Origin: Bryoerythrophyllum caledonicum
Taxonomy: Eukaryota; Streptophyta; Bryopsida; Pottiales; Pottiaceae
Length of the DNA: 64,000 nt
Assembly (NCBI GenBank): GCA_963971425.1
Contig: CAXARX010000400.1
Coordinates: forward strand, 1 to 64,000
Direction: 5' to 3'
The translations under genes were made by a program, and so were the position numbers. Shown here one piece after another: positions 33,987 to 46,017 of the stretch (its first letter is position 1; every line of letters begins with the position of its first letter). The notes beneath the pieces were generated by a model, which was given only the letters and a program-made list of their open reading frames with translations, was not told where the DNA came from and did no database searches.

Positions 33987-36170
33987 CTATGTTATGGTTG
34001 CAGCAGAACCCATTGATCGTCTTTGATTAGAATTTGGATTTCCTGAAGTGCGCTTCAGAGGCTTTCCATTCCTCGTTGCTGGGTATTGATCAGGGAATCG
34101 GGGTACGGGAACAGAGCTAAGGTCCATTGGTGGCCTAGCGGTCGTAAAAAGGCGTCTCGGAGAAATCTGCTGCTTCTGTGAAAGTTGAAATCCAGCAAGT
34201 TGTAAATCTTCTATCTCATCTCGAGTGAGATTTGTCCCAACCATAACAGGCCAAACATCCGGGATAAGGGGCATATTTAACTCTGCTGAGTACCGATGGA
34301 CCCACCGACGTCTTACAACTTTCACACACCGGTCGATGTCGTCGTTGCAGAAGTAAAAGTCCGTTGGGTCGTTAAAAATCTTCTGTCTGCATTCATAGGT
34401 ACCATTGTAAGTGGGTGCGGCAGTAGCCTTCCCTCCTCTTACAATCTTCTCCTTGCATCTTCTGGTTTTAGTGTGGTTAGCCCAACACTTCTTGGTCGAG
34501 TTGGCAGGCAATCATGCAATGTGCCACTCGGTTGGAATGGCATGAGTCTCGTTTATAGCAGTCATAGGGCGAATACCAGGCATACATCCAAAACCCACAT
34601 CTGAAGTTGGAGCTGCCGCTTGCGATGGCCCAACCTCGTCATTTGCAACGGCGTCATCTTCATCAATGATTGGCAAAGGAGTAGAAGCAGTTCCAAGCCT
34701 CCTGGTAGAGTATCGTGGATGAGAGTAGTTTATCCTGTCCGGCCGGTGCGATTCCTCGTCGGCGCCAAAAGGTAAGTTGGCCTTGTGCTTGTATGTGCCA
34801 AACACCTCTTCGCCTTGCATATAGGAGTCACGCGTGCAAAATTCGTCCGCTCCTGGCATCCTCATCATGGGATCTCCTAGAACACGTGGATCGCCCGTCT
34901 TCCTAGCTCTTCGTTCGGCCATTCGGAGTTTCAATTCCTCTCTGGTGGGTCCAGTCCCTCCTACGTCACCCTTCAAAAATTGGTAATAATTTACCACTTG
35001 GAGGAAAGCACGAACATACTCGTCTACTGTTGCGACGTACAAATCTCCTCCATTATTCCCCGAGGCTTGCTTCCACTTGTTGTGGACGGATTCCGCAAGA
35101 TTACAAGTTGGCATCTCCGCGAGCCCATCATCCGTCATGCCCTGCAATCAAATACAAAAGGTTGGTATGATGCTATTGAAATCAAGTTCTATTGAAAAGT
35201 TTTATAAGGCAATACCTGCGTCATGAATCCACCCCACTGCCGGTAACAAAAGTGCCAAAATGCCAACCAAAGGTCAAGATGTTGGAACCCGGACTCTGAA
35301 ACAGCTCCCGAAGATGCCCACCAAGCTCAACTTCTCAGCCTCGTCCATTGTGCTAGCTTTCCTTTGATACAACTTCTCAGCCTCGTCCATTGTGCTGGCT
35401 TTCCTTTGATACAACTTCTCAGCCTCGTCCATTGTGCTGGCTTTCCTGTACTGGTGGCATAGAGCTTTATGTTGATCACGTAACGGTCCCTCAGTGATGT
35501 ATTTGTCAGTGTGCTTCACCATAGATTGAGCCCAATGAAATAGGCAGGTTTGCTCTTTGTCCACCATCGGTTCGTCCTTACTTCCGCTACCATACACAAT
35601 CCGTACGGCATTCCAGTTGCCTTGAGCACTATCAGCCAAGAATCCTTTGAACTGGGGCGAAGAAAGTCCGTGTCGAGACATCACAGCATTAACATTCTTC
35701 CAGAATTGCATGTCGCAACACGCAATATTCATGACTCGACAGTAGGTAGCATCATACACGTGACATGCCATTGTGGTCCACTGTTTGATTCGTTTAACAT
35801 GATCAAACATCATCCACGCATTCTCTAAGTCACCACCCGGCTGCATTCGCTTCACTAAATCGACTCCCGAACCAGGTCCCACTTCGGACATTTTGAAAAC
35901 AAAGACCTTTTCGGAGTCATCACCTTGGCCGGAGAACATATTTTTCTGAACAAAGGCCCAAGTACTTACTCCCCTAAGTCTTGTGATACTATCCAGTACA
36001 CCAAGGACGCGACTGCAGGAGCAAAGGAGGAGCACCAGGGCAAGAGGGATGGCGGGAACAACCAGAAACCTGGCTAGCGAATTTGCAAAGTTGTGACAGA
36101 GACCTGTCGACAGCGAAGTGCAAGTATCACTTGATTTGAATCGAGTTGAAGAGACTTTGGTAATGCTCAA
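33987..36170 (-). pseudogene. MULE-like transposase with one intron
   Basis: Read right to left. The first long exon frame (36170-35274) has VYDATYCRVMNIACCDMQ, then FLADSAQGNWNAVR, then TCLFHWAQSMVKH. These suit the first two acidic residues and the Cys-x-x-His insert of a MULE-type DDE/D domain. A 74-bp GT-AG intron (35215-35142) follows WLAFWHFCYRQWGGFMTQ, after a frameshift near 35290. The second exon has PTCNLAESVHNKWKQ, a possible place for the last catalytic Glu. TGA 34514-34512 interrupts the frame, which then continues to 33987. A 14-residue unit (RKASTMDEAEKLYQ) is repeated almost three times near residues 260-300. Assignment to MULEs is by motif order and is moderate. Confidence 0.55.
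35142..35215 (-). other. GT-AG intron in the MULE-like gene
   Basis: On the minus strand GTATTGCC...TTGATTGCAG separates two in-phase coding blocks. Confidence 0.7.
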
Positions 36171-36980
36171 TTCATCTGATCAGTTGTTGAATCAAGTATG
36201 TTGGTCATTGGAAATTAGACCTACGATGTAAAATAGCTGCGAGGAAAAATGATGGGGGCAATCTCTTTACGATGACAAAAAATCTACGCAGATCATTAGT
36301 TGTTACCAGAAGTGACTACTTGGTTCGAAATGATTAATACCACGCTTAAGAAGATGATTAGAAATTTAAATCATTCGGCATGATGTACGTAGGGACCTAA
36401 ACGAGTTAAAAATCACCTCACAGTGGCGGCCCATAAATGTACAAATGATGTGTGAGGCAAGTTCATGATGTGGTACTTCCCTATGATTAGTTTTTAAGAC
36501 GTGATATCAAGTACAAATTGAAAAGCCACATATGGTATTTTAATGTAAACATAATGACTGGTGTCGAAACAATGAGTTAGTACTTGCATTGAGTGGGACA
36601 TCTTACTCCACCTTATGTGAGAGTACGTCATCATGACTAGGAGGTGATTACACCTCACGGCATAAGTGATACGAACGGTACCAAGACGTCATAATCGAAT
36701 GTACTAATGAGCCGCCAAATGTAATGACGTCGTACTAGTGAAGTGATGTCGTGGTGTTAAGGTGATGATGAAAATGTGGGGCACTTAAGACCCCACCTAA
36801 AACTGTGGCCACTACAAAAGGAGTTGGGCTTTCGAGGAGAGCTCATTCTTCTCGTCGTGTTTCGTGTGAGACTTGTTTAGTTTGAGACTTGTTTTGTTTG
36901 AGACTTGCATTGTGTGAGGCTTGCCTTGTGTGAGAGTTGTTTTAAGAGAGCTCTGAGTTTTGGAGTGAGAGTGGACTGAA
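36171..36980. other. no gene; promoter region of the ParB-like gene likely
   Basis: Unique sequence; short direct repeats of TTTGTGTGAGACTTG-like units at 36863-36925 lie just before the start codon at 36981. Confidence 0.4.
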
Positions 36981-38905
36981 ATGGGGAGAAAAGGAGGAAA
37001 GAAGAGGGCGGTAGAGGCTGGGGATGAAGAAATGCGAGAGGTTGAAGTGGCCAGTGAGGAAGGAGTGGTTGTCCCGAGTGAATCTAGAAAGAAGAGTAGA
37101 CGAAGGAAAGCTAGGTTGGCTAGAAGGGCTAGCGAAAGGGAGTGACTGACATTGAGAAGGTGGAGGCCCATGTTTTCACAAGGCTGAAGGTAAGATGCTA
37201 ACCTCCATTTTGCAAGCGATGAGGGCAACTTAGGGATTCTGGGCATTAGGCAAACTAGGGTTTTGTTCTAACGAATGGTGGGTTTTTGTCAGGGTATGGT
37301 CATCGGTCAAGCCGGAGAGGCCCCTCCACCAGCAAACGAGGAGGAGAGCCCTAGCAAGACTGCCAATGCGGAGGGTGCAGCCGATATGGAAGACAGCGAC
37401 AAGAGAGTCGTGAGGGAGCACATCGTAGAGACAGAGTCGGAGGACGATACCGGAGGGGGACAAGACAGAACGAAGGCGGAAGGGTAAGATGCCAGCAGAC
37501 CCTCGAACAGACAACCCAGACGACGCAGCCGAAGAAGAGTCGGAGGACAATGCCGCAGACGATTCAGATGCGGGCAACAGCCATTCCGACAGCGAGGAGG
37601 AAGAGGATGTTGACGAGAGCGGCGGGAGGGGGGGGGGAGTGCACTAGCAGCTAACACCCTCATCGACATCAATGAGGGCGACAGTACTCCGGAAGACAAG
37701 GGGGAGACAAGGAATGAGAATGACAAGAAGAAAGGGAAGCACTGGAGGAAGGAGACCTCCTCTGATGAAGACTTCGGACTGCTTGGCAACGATCCTGAGG
37801 TCGACATCAAGGAGGTCGAGAGACGGATGGGGCTAGCGTACAACCCGGACGCATTCGCTGCAATCCACATGATGCGGCGAAGCCCTATTGAGAAGTTTTC
37901 TAGGGTGCATATTCCTCTCTGCAAGATGGTGCCAATGCAAGAGCTTCGGGGTGTACACGACAACGACAAGATGAGGCTCATGGGAGAGTTTCAGCACGGA
38001 ATTTGTCCGGATAGTGCAATCTTTTATGTTGCGCTGACAGGAAGGAATAGGGAGGGAGCTAAGGTCACAAGCGACATCAAGAGTACGTGGTCGCAGGAGT
38101 GGACCACTGTCAATGACGAATTCGAGAGAGTGTTGGCAGGGGACCCGGACATGAAGGAGCTCTGTGGAAAGATGCTATTCATCTACGACGGAAACCACCG
38201 CCACAATGCATGGATGAAAGTAATCACCACGACGAAGGCGGGTGACCAGGAGTTCCACACGGTGCACGGTCGACCAGAGTGTACCGTTCTCGACATCACT
38301 GCAAGCGGGTATCCGAAGATAATGGCAGCGATGCAGGCCGTTAACAGGTCAGTAGAAAAGAATGCTTATCGTTAATGTCGTGATATTTAAAATTTTTTGC
38401 TGTCAATCTAACATAATTACTCATTTAATTAGCGCCAATGAGCGATCATTCATGAAGACCAACACCATGCACCTCTTAGACCGAGTGAGCGTGTTAAGGA
38501 GGAGGCCATTGAAGTATTACGCCGACCTAATTCCCGAGGACAAATACCAATATTGTTTGGAGAAGGGGTCTGGTTCAAGGTATCGAGTCCCAGCCTCTCA
38601 GATGGTGAAGATTCTGTTTCAGGTAAGGTTATGTAGAACAATTTATGCTCGTTGAAACTTAATTGAGAGTTGAGAGGAATTGATCAAGGAATTGAGAGTT
38701 GTCAAATTTTTACAGAATGAGATTCACGAGGTAACAAGGGACGAGCGCGTCGCCTTCTACTTCGAAACGGCGCCCGAGGAACAAACTGGAGCAAAGTTGC
38801 GGCGGCATGTTGAGGTAGCCATGATTGCCAAGAGGGATAAACTCAAGCAGAAGTTTGGAAAACTTGCGCGTGTCGCAAACCCAACAAACGGCTCCGAGTT
38901 CCTTG
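36981..38905 (+). CDS. ParB-like domain protein, N-terminal half of a larger gene
   Basis: Exon model: 36981-37189, 37293-38347, 38433-38622, 38716-about 38905, all with GT-AG joints and matching phases at the last two introns. The N-terminus is basic (RKKSRRRKARLARR), then long acidic runs. From about 37790 a ParB/sulfiredoxin-type domain is seen: FSRVHIPLCKMVPMQELRG, DKMRLMGEFQHG, then GKMLFIYDGNHRHNAWMKVI, where DGNHR fits the DG(N/E)HR motif that binds nucleotide or phosphate in ParB-like folds. The exons after it read RVSVLRRRPLKYYADLIPED and FYFETAPEEQTGAKLRRHVE. Single-base shifts are needed near 37140, 37455 and at the G10 run at 37627-37636. A decayed relative lies at 17263-18010. 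It probably joins the methyltransferase half at 42680. Confidence 0.6.
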
Positions 38906-38989
38906 AACAAATACTTTTTGTTTTTTTCACTAAACTCTTTATTTCACACATCGCGGCTCAACCTGTAGGAGAGGCGCCCCAGTGAAGCA

Positions 38990-39880
38990 CCTAGTGGTGG
39001 ACCGCGTTGCGGTTCAACCCAAGGGAGGTAACCCTCTCGTTCTGAGAGAGTCACCACCCTTGAGTGAGGCCGCAATGCGGCCCACCGCAGAGAGACCCAC
39101 TCGATTCCGAGAGGGTGTCTTCGGGGCGGCCCTCATTGCGGCCCAGCCCGAGGGGATTGACCCTCTCGTTCCGAGAGAGTCACCCCCCTCGGATAGGGCC
39201 GCAATGAGGCCCACCCCGAAGACACACTCTCGTTTCCGAGAGCGTCCCTTCAGGGCGGGCCATATTGCGGCCCAACCCGACGGGGATGACCCTCTCGTTC
39301 CGAGGGGATCCGCCCCATCGAGTTGGGCCGCAATGAGGCCCACCCCAAAATGACCCTCTTGGATTTGAGAAGGTCACTCTGGAATGAGCCGCATTGCGGC
39401 CCAGTCGGAAAACGGTGATCCTCTTGTTCCGAGAGGGTCACCCCCCTCGGGCTGGGCCGCAATGAGGCCCAAGCAAGGGGGACCCTCTCGGAAGCGAGAG
39501 GGTCCCTTCGGCTCGGGCCACATTGCGGCCCAACTCGAGGGGGGAGGACCCTCTCGGCACGAGGGGGTCACCCCCTCCGGTTGGGCCGCAATGCAGCCTA
39601 TTCCAAAGTGACCCTCTCGGAATCAAGAGGGCCTCATTGGGCCGCATTGAGGCCCATCCCAGGTGACCCTCTCGGAAACAAGAGGATCACTTCGGGTCGG
39701 GCCGCATTGCGGCCCAACCCCAAGGGGAAGATCCTCTCGGAACAAGAGGGTCCCCTCCCTCGGGTTGGGCCGCAATGAGGCCCACCCCGAAAGGACCCTC
39801 TCGCAAACGAGAGGGAATTCTCAAGGTTGGCCGCATTGCGGCCGAACCCGAGGGGCGTGACCCTCTCAGTCCGGAAGTTT
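38990..39880. repeat. double-palindrome array, about 14 units of 62 bp
   Basis: Each unit holds palindrome A, GGGCCGCAATGCGGCCC or a near variant, and palindrome B, with arms GACCCTCTCG and CGAGAGGGTC around a short variable centre. Successive A copies tend to alternate between CAATG and CATTG, as if neighbouring units were inverted. Compensating changes in the two arms are seen in some B copies. It lies between the ParB-like and methyltransferase coding blocks, probably in an intron or between two genes. Confidence 0.9.
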
Positions 39881-42679
39881 CTCTCGGAATTTTTGGAGTC
39901 TCCCATGACTTGCGGCCCATCTTTGTCTCCCGTGACACATCGTTTTGTAGTTCGTACCAAATGCTTTCTTCTCACTTCTTGCGTTTCGTTTTCAGGTTCG
40001 GCTGCATTACAGTAGACGCGTTGGGCCGAGATTGGAGATGGGACTTGAGAAGTGTGAGTGGCCAAAGTGGGCCCTCACTCTTTTTTCTTTGTTTTTTTCG
40101 AGTTTTTGATAGTATTGACCCAATTTTAGTTAAAGTAGTAGTCAATCCATCTACTAGAGTCAAATTCCTAGAGTAATAAACTTAGTGCCATGATGTCACA
40201 CTACGGTTCGTATTTTTCCTCTTCCCTACTAATATGCTTGAAAGTGTAGTGGAAGTGGAGTGGGAATGAAGAGAAAGATAAAAAAGGGAAAAAAAAAGGT
40301 CCTTGGAAAATGACTAAAAATTGAGAAATGGGACAAAAATTATGGAAAAAATTGAGAGAGTGTCTCCTAGCAGGTAGAAGTAGTGGTAAAATTTCTAGAA
40401 TTTTCCGAGTTGAATTACTATTTAATTCTAGGGGTTGACTAGTTAGTCGACGGGTTGACCACTCGGAAAAAATACTTAATGAACTCCAAAAATGCTAGGA
40501 AAATTTGTGTAGACTAATTAGGGTGCTAGGAGTCCAGCTATGTGGTTAGTTTTTGAAGTTATAAGTAAATTGCAAATCATCAGTAGATAGTAGTAGATCT
40601 AGGGTAATGGTCGTTAAAAGATCAAAAGGAAAAGAAAAAAAAGGGGAAGAAAAGAAAAGAAGGTGGTTGGGTGTGCTTCCCCATGCACATGCCACATGAC
40701 AATTCTTGCCACCATGGAATTAATTTTAGGGAGGCTTGTCAGGAGCAAAGCGGCGAGTTAATGCTAGTAATAAACTAAAAACATGCAAAAACGGCTGTAA
40801 GTGGCCAATCCTGCACTTCTGTGAGAGGTCATGGGCTGCCTCATTTAAACTAAGCCAGTCTTGTCGGGGAAGAAAAACGAGAAAGACCAAAAGAAAAAGA
40901 AAAAAAAAGAAAAAAAAGGAGAACCAGCCAGGCTGAGTCGCTGGCGAGAGAGCTGGGGTCACGGGATTTTCGGGGGGCCGTTTTTGGAGCGAGGAGGAGC
41001 TCCTGCGAGCAGGAGAGAGGGCTGGAGCTCTCGTTTTTTTCTTTGGGTTGGGTTTGTTTTGTTTGGTGGTTGTTGGTGTGTGCGCCCTGGGCGCGAGGGA
41101 GAGCTGGCCTCTCTGTTTTTTTTTCTTCTTCGTTTTTCTTGTGCGAGGCTCCTGTGCGAGGAGAGTCTCTCGTCTTTGTGGTGAGCGCACCGGCTGCGCG
41201 CGAGGAGGGTCTGCGCCTGCCTGCGCGAGGATGTCTCGTGTTCGGGGAGCTGGAGGGTGAGCTCCGGCACGAGAGAAGAGCTGGACTCTTCTGTTTTTGT
41301 GTGTGTGCGCGGGGATCGGAGCTGGGGCTTGCACGAGCTGGGCTCTGTTCCGGAAGGCTGCTCGGCGAGGGGCGCACCTGTGCGCGCAAGGGTCCGTGAT
41401 TGTGATCACGAGGTCTGGCTCTGAGCACGGGAGAGAGAGCCGTGTTTTCTTTTTTTTTGTGGTTTTGAGAGAGCGCGCTGGAGTGCTCCTGCGGTGGGAG
41501 CTTCGGTGTGGAGGCGCTGTTGAAGGTCGGCGTTGGTGATCGTGGAGCCGTGTGTGCGCGCGGTGGTGTGAAGGTGCCGCGAGCTGAGAAGACTCGAGCT
41601 GGAGGATCCAGGCGAGAAGAGGCTGCGGCGCTCGGACCAGGGAGTATTTCCTGGGTGAAGCTACCTTCCCTAATTCCTACCTGCATGCGGTCGTTGCGGT
41701 TTCCTTCTTGTGTTGATTGAATTTGTGGGATCTCTAAACTTGTGCGGAAGCGCTGGAGGATTTTTTTTGACATTAGGGTTCCAAAACTTGGTGATGATTG
41801 CTCGCTGGCCGATGCAAGAATGCTGATGCTTGTAAGTTGGTGCTTGCTGGAATCGTTGAGAATTTGGTGAATGGTGTTCCCAATTGAATGATGTGTGAGC
41901 TCATGAGGAAGCTGTGAATACTTGTTGTGGTTGTTGGGTCGCCGCTGTCCGTCTGTATGTGGCAGTCCTCAAGGTCTGGTTGGACATTCTGAGGAGTCCA
42001 TCGTCAAGAGCACGAAAAACTAATAAGATTAGAAGTTGAAAACGCTCAATTCGGAGTTAATCCTAGGAAGTTAAGATGTTTTAAAAAAAAAAAAAACAAA
42101 ACCTGGGACTCACAGGGACTGTCTGCTGCGACTGCTGGTGGAGGCCGGTATCAATCTCAAATTAGGTATTTAGTGTTTTAACCAAGTTGGAATTGAGCTG
42201 GTGATCATTTTAAGAGGAAATTTTTTGGTATTCGGAGTCCCGAATCAATAGATAAAGGCTGCCGAAGTTGCTGCTCCAACCAGGGTCTGGATCAGGCCTG
42301 ATCAGCTGACCTAAACTAAAAAAATAAAAATAAAAAAATAATAATAATAATAATAAAACAACAAAAAATTAAAATAAATAAATAAATAAAGAATAAGTAA
42401 TAATAATCATAATAACTAATAGCCATAATAATTAGATAACAATTAATTAATTAACTATTCATACCCATCTAATTTATCCAGAGTTAAGCCTTTAAATACC
42501 AAGGAGGGTTAATCGAGTTCACTTAACTGGATTAAGATAATAGTACTATTGATTTCTAAATATATAAATGGATATGCCAAGATCCAAATCCAGTAGAAAT
42601 TAGGGTTTACAGTTAAGCATAAGGAATGGTAAGTGGTGTAACAATAGGACCTCGTAGGTTTAAAAATGGATTCTCTTAG
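39881..42679. other. no gene seen; homopurine runs and G-rich DNA
   Basis: Contains purine runs (40260-40340, 40620-40670, 40865-40925), a GC-rich stretch of CGAGGA/GAGAGC motifs (40940-41640) with long false ORFs on both strands, and AT-rich microsatellite-like sequence (42322-42400). If the two halves of the ParB/methyltransferase gene belong together this is mainly intron, otherwise it includes a promoter. Confidence 0.4.
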
Positions 42680-45298
42680 GGGGTTTATTTTTGGGCTTAC
42701 AAGAAGCTTCAGCGCATTGCAACCACTCATGTGCCGGCCAAGTACAAGGTGGAATGGCTATAGATTTGGAACTCAACTAGCTTTCAAAGAACTGAAAAGC
42801 ATTTCCCTCGCTTTCCTTGCTCGGAAAATGATCTCAAGCTTTTCCTTAATCGGGCGGTGTTTTATGCCCTGGTGAGCAGTCGCTTGACTTGCACTTTTCT
42901 ATCATGAACTTGAAACTTAACTGACTCAATTCATTCGTTTTTTCAATTCATTCATTCAGATCGAAGAGGAGATTGCCAAAGACATGGATGTTGAAATTGA
43001 GGAGCTCAACGTAAATTGGGAGGCTGAGGTCAAGCCTTTGACTTGGAGAGCGTACTTGGTAAGGTGGAAGGTGCGGCTCTGGAGCCACGCCTTTAACGGA
43101 GTCTTTAGTGGACGGAACCCGTTTACGAGGCTGACGAATTGGGATGACTTTAAACCCAAGCGGGAAATTGCAAAGCGCTTTATGTATCGATACATTAGGA
43201 ACGAGCTCTACTCTAAGGGCGCCATTACTGAGCTTCCCGATTGGATGGAGTCAGCCTTCGCCACGTCGTCATCGACTTGTATATACTCCGCCTATCAGAC
43301 CAAAGTGTACCCCCTTGCGCACTTAAGGAAGTGTTGCTGGTACGTGGAATGCAACCAAAACTTCTGCTACGATACAGAGCAGCAGATTAAGGATGCGTGC
43401 GGCCCACTGATGGCACCCGGTTTGGTTGAGGAGGTTTCTCCTGAAGTCGTAGAGAAGCCTGCAAAGAAGGTTTGAGGCCCTCCTTTGAGCCCAAAATCCA
43501 AGCGAGCCCAAGCTAATTTGAAGGCTAAGCAGCGACGAGACAGAAGAAGAGCCGAATTGAAAGCGGCAAAGGATGCCGAGGCGCGAGGAGGGGAACAGGT
43601 TGCTTCTGAGGATGTGATGACTGACAATGTCGCCGAGGACAATGTTATGGCGGAGGAGACCGGGGCAACCTTCGGGTTTTCTCAGCAACCTGTTGAAGGT
43701 CACGCAAATGAGGACGTTGTTGGGATGAGCCAAGTAGAAGGAAGGTCTGATGAACGCCGACAAGCGACGATGGAGGCCAGCGGCTTTGCTAACCAGGAGC
43801 TAACCTTCATTTGCTCAGGAGGTTAGGAAACATCAAGCACCTCGACAGTCCAACTCACCTGCATACGGAACATCGCACACAGCACAACCTTCGCAATCCG
43901 TTCAGCATTCACACTCCCAAGCCCTGGTTGACCCAACGCCGAGTTTACTTGTTCCCTCTTCGCCAATCGAAGGTATGTCTTCTGGTCCTGCTGAGCTCAT
44001 TCTGAATTCTCCCATTTGTAAGGGCGTCTGGCAGGACATCGCGCAGTTTGCAATGTCTTGCAAGGAGGGAAAGAAATGCATTGTGGACGACAAGATGGCG
44101 GACAAGCAAGCGCGAGTTAATCTCATCTTGGCGGAGGTTCCCGACAATCTTCCGGCGTCAGCTGTTTCCGAGACCGTTCATCCATGGAATGCTTTGGACC
44201 CCTCTGGATGAAGAACCTCTTCTCCTTCGCCAACAAATTTCTTCATGACGACGGAGGCTTGTTCATTGTGTACGCGGATGACAACGGTTTGACGAAGAAA
44301 ACCATTCGGTCATTCTTCGCGGCTTACGGCTTTCAGTTTCATCGGAAATGGTTTGGTGTCAACCGAATGAACACGTTTGGTGTGAAAGGCCAGGCAGCTT
44401 TGTCAATTGTTCAGCCATACGTGGTGCAGCGCAATTCCCGGTTTCGTTTCCGCACCAACAAGGTATTGATCGACATGGACATTGACATCTTTCAAGGCGA
44501 TACAATCTGGAACTTTGTCACCAAGGAGACTCAAACAACAACAAATGGAAAAGTCTGGCGAGGAGCAAAGGAGCGGGGCCAACACTTCTATTCGTCACTA
44601 ATCTTATCAGCGAGTGACGAAGCCAGCATTGTAGTTGACGTCACCGCAGGCGTTGGTGAGTATCTTTAATTCTAGTTTACATTTTGTCTAAGTAGTTTTT
44701 GTTGTAGTTGTGCTTATGCTGTTCTTGTTCGTTGCAGGCGCCGGTGTGACGGTCTGTAAGGACCACGGTAGACGTGTTGTTGCTCTTGAAGCGGACTCCG
44801 AGGTGTTTGAAGCGCTTCTTTGGCCAATGATCACGAGTTCACCTCACGACGATGAAGTATCGGGTGAAAACAAGAGCACCGATCCGGATGAGCCGGAAGA
44901 TGCGGTTCCGGATGCGCAATTGGACTTGGACGACTTGGACTTCGTGCCGGCGCCTTTACCGAAGCGTCCAAGAATTGCCAGGCAGTAAGTAGAGTGGCTC
45001 GAGTTCGATAGTAGTTGCAATTATCAAACTTGACAGTGCTCATAAACATTTGTTTGGCAATTTTTGTTTTTACTGCAGAACAATGAATCAAACTTTGAGC
45101 TGCACACCTTCCTTTGCATCCATGCCGGTTTACGCAAAAGCCATGGCAAAGTCTCTTGCTGCTCTGAAGACGCCCCCAATAACGACGATGAAGAAACGGC
45201 ACTGGCAAGATTCGGCTGTACTTAGACTACTAGATATGGAAGCTTTAGAGGACAACCGTCCTGAGTCTTCTAATGGGTTTTCATGTACCGAAATTTAG
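42680..45298 (+). CDS. putative beta-class DNA amino-methyltransferase half
   Basis: Exon model: 42680-42871, 42960-44655, 44738-44984, 45079-45298, with GT-AG introns and consistent phases to TAG 45296. The first part has WRAYLVRWKVRLWSHAFNGV and a KR-rich linker. Near 44180 comes SETVHPWNALD, at the place of a DPPW-type motif IV. After a shift comes a strand-like GGLFIVYADD, then IVVDVTAGVG spliced to AGVTVCKDHGRRVVALEADS. That block fits SAM-binding motif I (hhDhxAGxG) and the acid ending motif II. Motif IV before motif I is the beta-class order. The first D and P of DPPW are not kept. Breaks: TAG 42761, TGA 43473, and shifts near 43810 and 44210. The C-terminus is acidic. Substrate and activity are unknown. 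Confidence 0.55.
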
Positions 45299-45716
45299 TT
45301 TATGAAATATGCTGCCTTCAAGCTGCATTATGTTTTTCTAAGCTTGTTGAGAAATTTGTGAGTGGTACTCTTCTTCCTACTGTAAAACGACGACTTTCCT
45401 CTTTTGCTTTCTTCTTCTTGGCTTCTCTTCCAATCGCTTCTTCATCTTTCTTGTTCTCCTGATTGCTTTTTTGTCTTCTTCATTATCTCCAAATTGCAAA
45501 GGAAGTGTATATGGATGACAAAATTCAATACTTCAAATGAAGCAGTTTAAGCAGTTTAAGTTTTAGCACAAATCGAGATCGCGTGTTACACTCTTTTTAG
45601 AAATGGGAAACCCAAGCAGAACTTGACATGCATTTTCTTGTCAAATAGAAATTCACACTCCTTTTCAAGATGGTCTTGTTCAAGTGGTTGGGCAACAAAG
45701 AGGTCATCCCCAATAT
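45299..45716. other. no gene; 3' flank of the methyltransferase gene
   Basis: T-rich sequence with TTTTCTTCTT tracts; nothing coding recognised. Confidence 0.4.
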
Positions 45717-45872
45717 GTACCTCTCGTTTACGAGAGGTATGCCTCGGCGCTAGGCACCATTGCGGCGCAACTCCAGGGTTGTAACCCTCTCGTAACGAGA
45801 GGGTCCCGCCCTCCGGGTAAGGCCGCATTGGGGCCCATTCATATGGCGAACGTCTCGGAAACGAGAGGTACA
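45717..45872. repeat. three type B palindromes with type A remnants
   Basis: Copies with arms TACCTCTCG/CGAGAGGTA (about 45718), ACCCTCTCG/CGAGAGGGT (about 45784) and a weaker one at about 45850 alternate with CATTGCGGCGC and GGCCGCATTGGGGCCC. Same composite repeat as 38990-39880, lying just past the gene end. Confidence 0.85.
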
Positions 45873-46017
45873 CCCCAACGCCGGTCCCCTTAGCTGTTCC
45901 ACTCCTTTTGAAGGGGATACAATAAGAAGGAAGAAGAAGAAGAAGGATACAATGAGATATTATTAGACTTATTTCAAAACTTACTTATTATTTGTCAACC
46001 GTAGGATTTTTAAACAA

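Noticed and set aside
40726-41773. Long ORFs on both strands in the GC-rich stretch
   Set aside because: Low-complexity Pro/Arg/Ser products of GAGAGC/CGAGGA sequence; both strands are open.
26580-43475. UGA as selenocysteine or a reassigned codon
   Set aside because: TAG and TAA stops also occur in the same frames, and the 937-codon intact gene uses no internal TGA.
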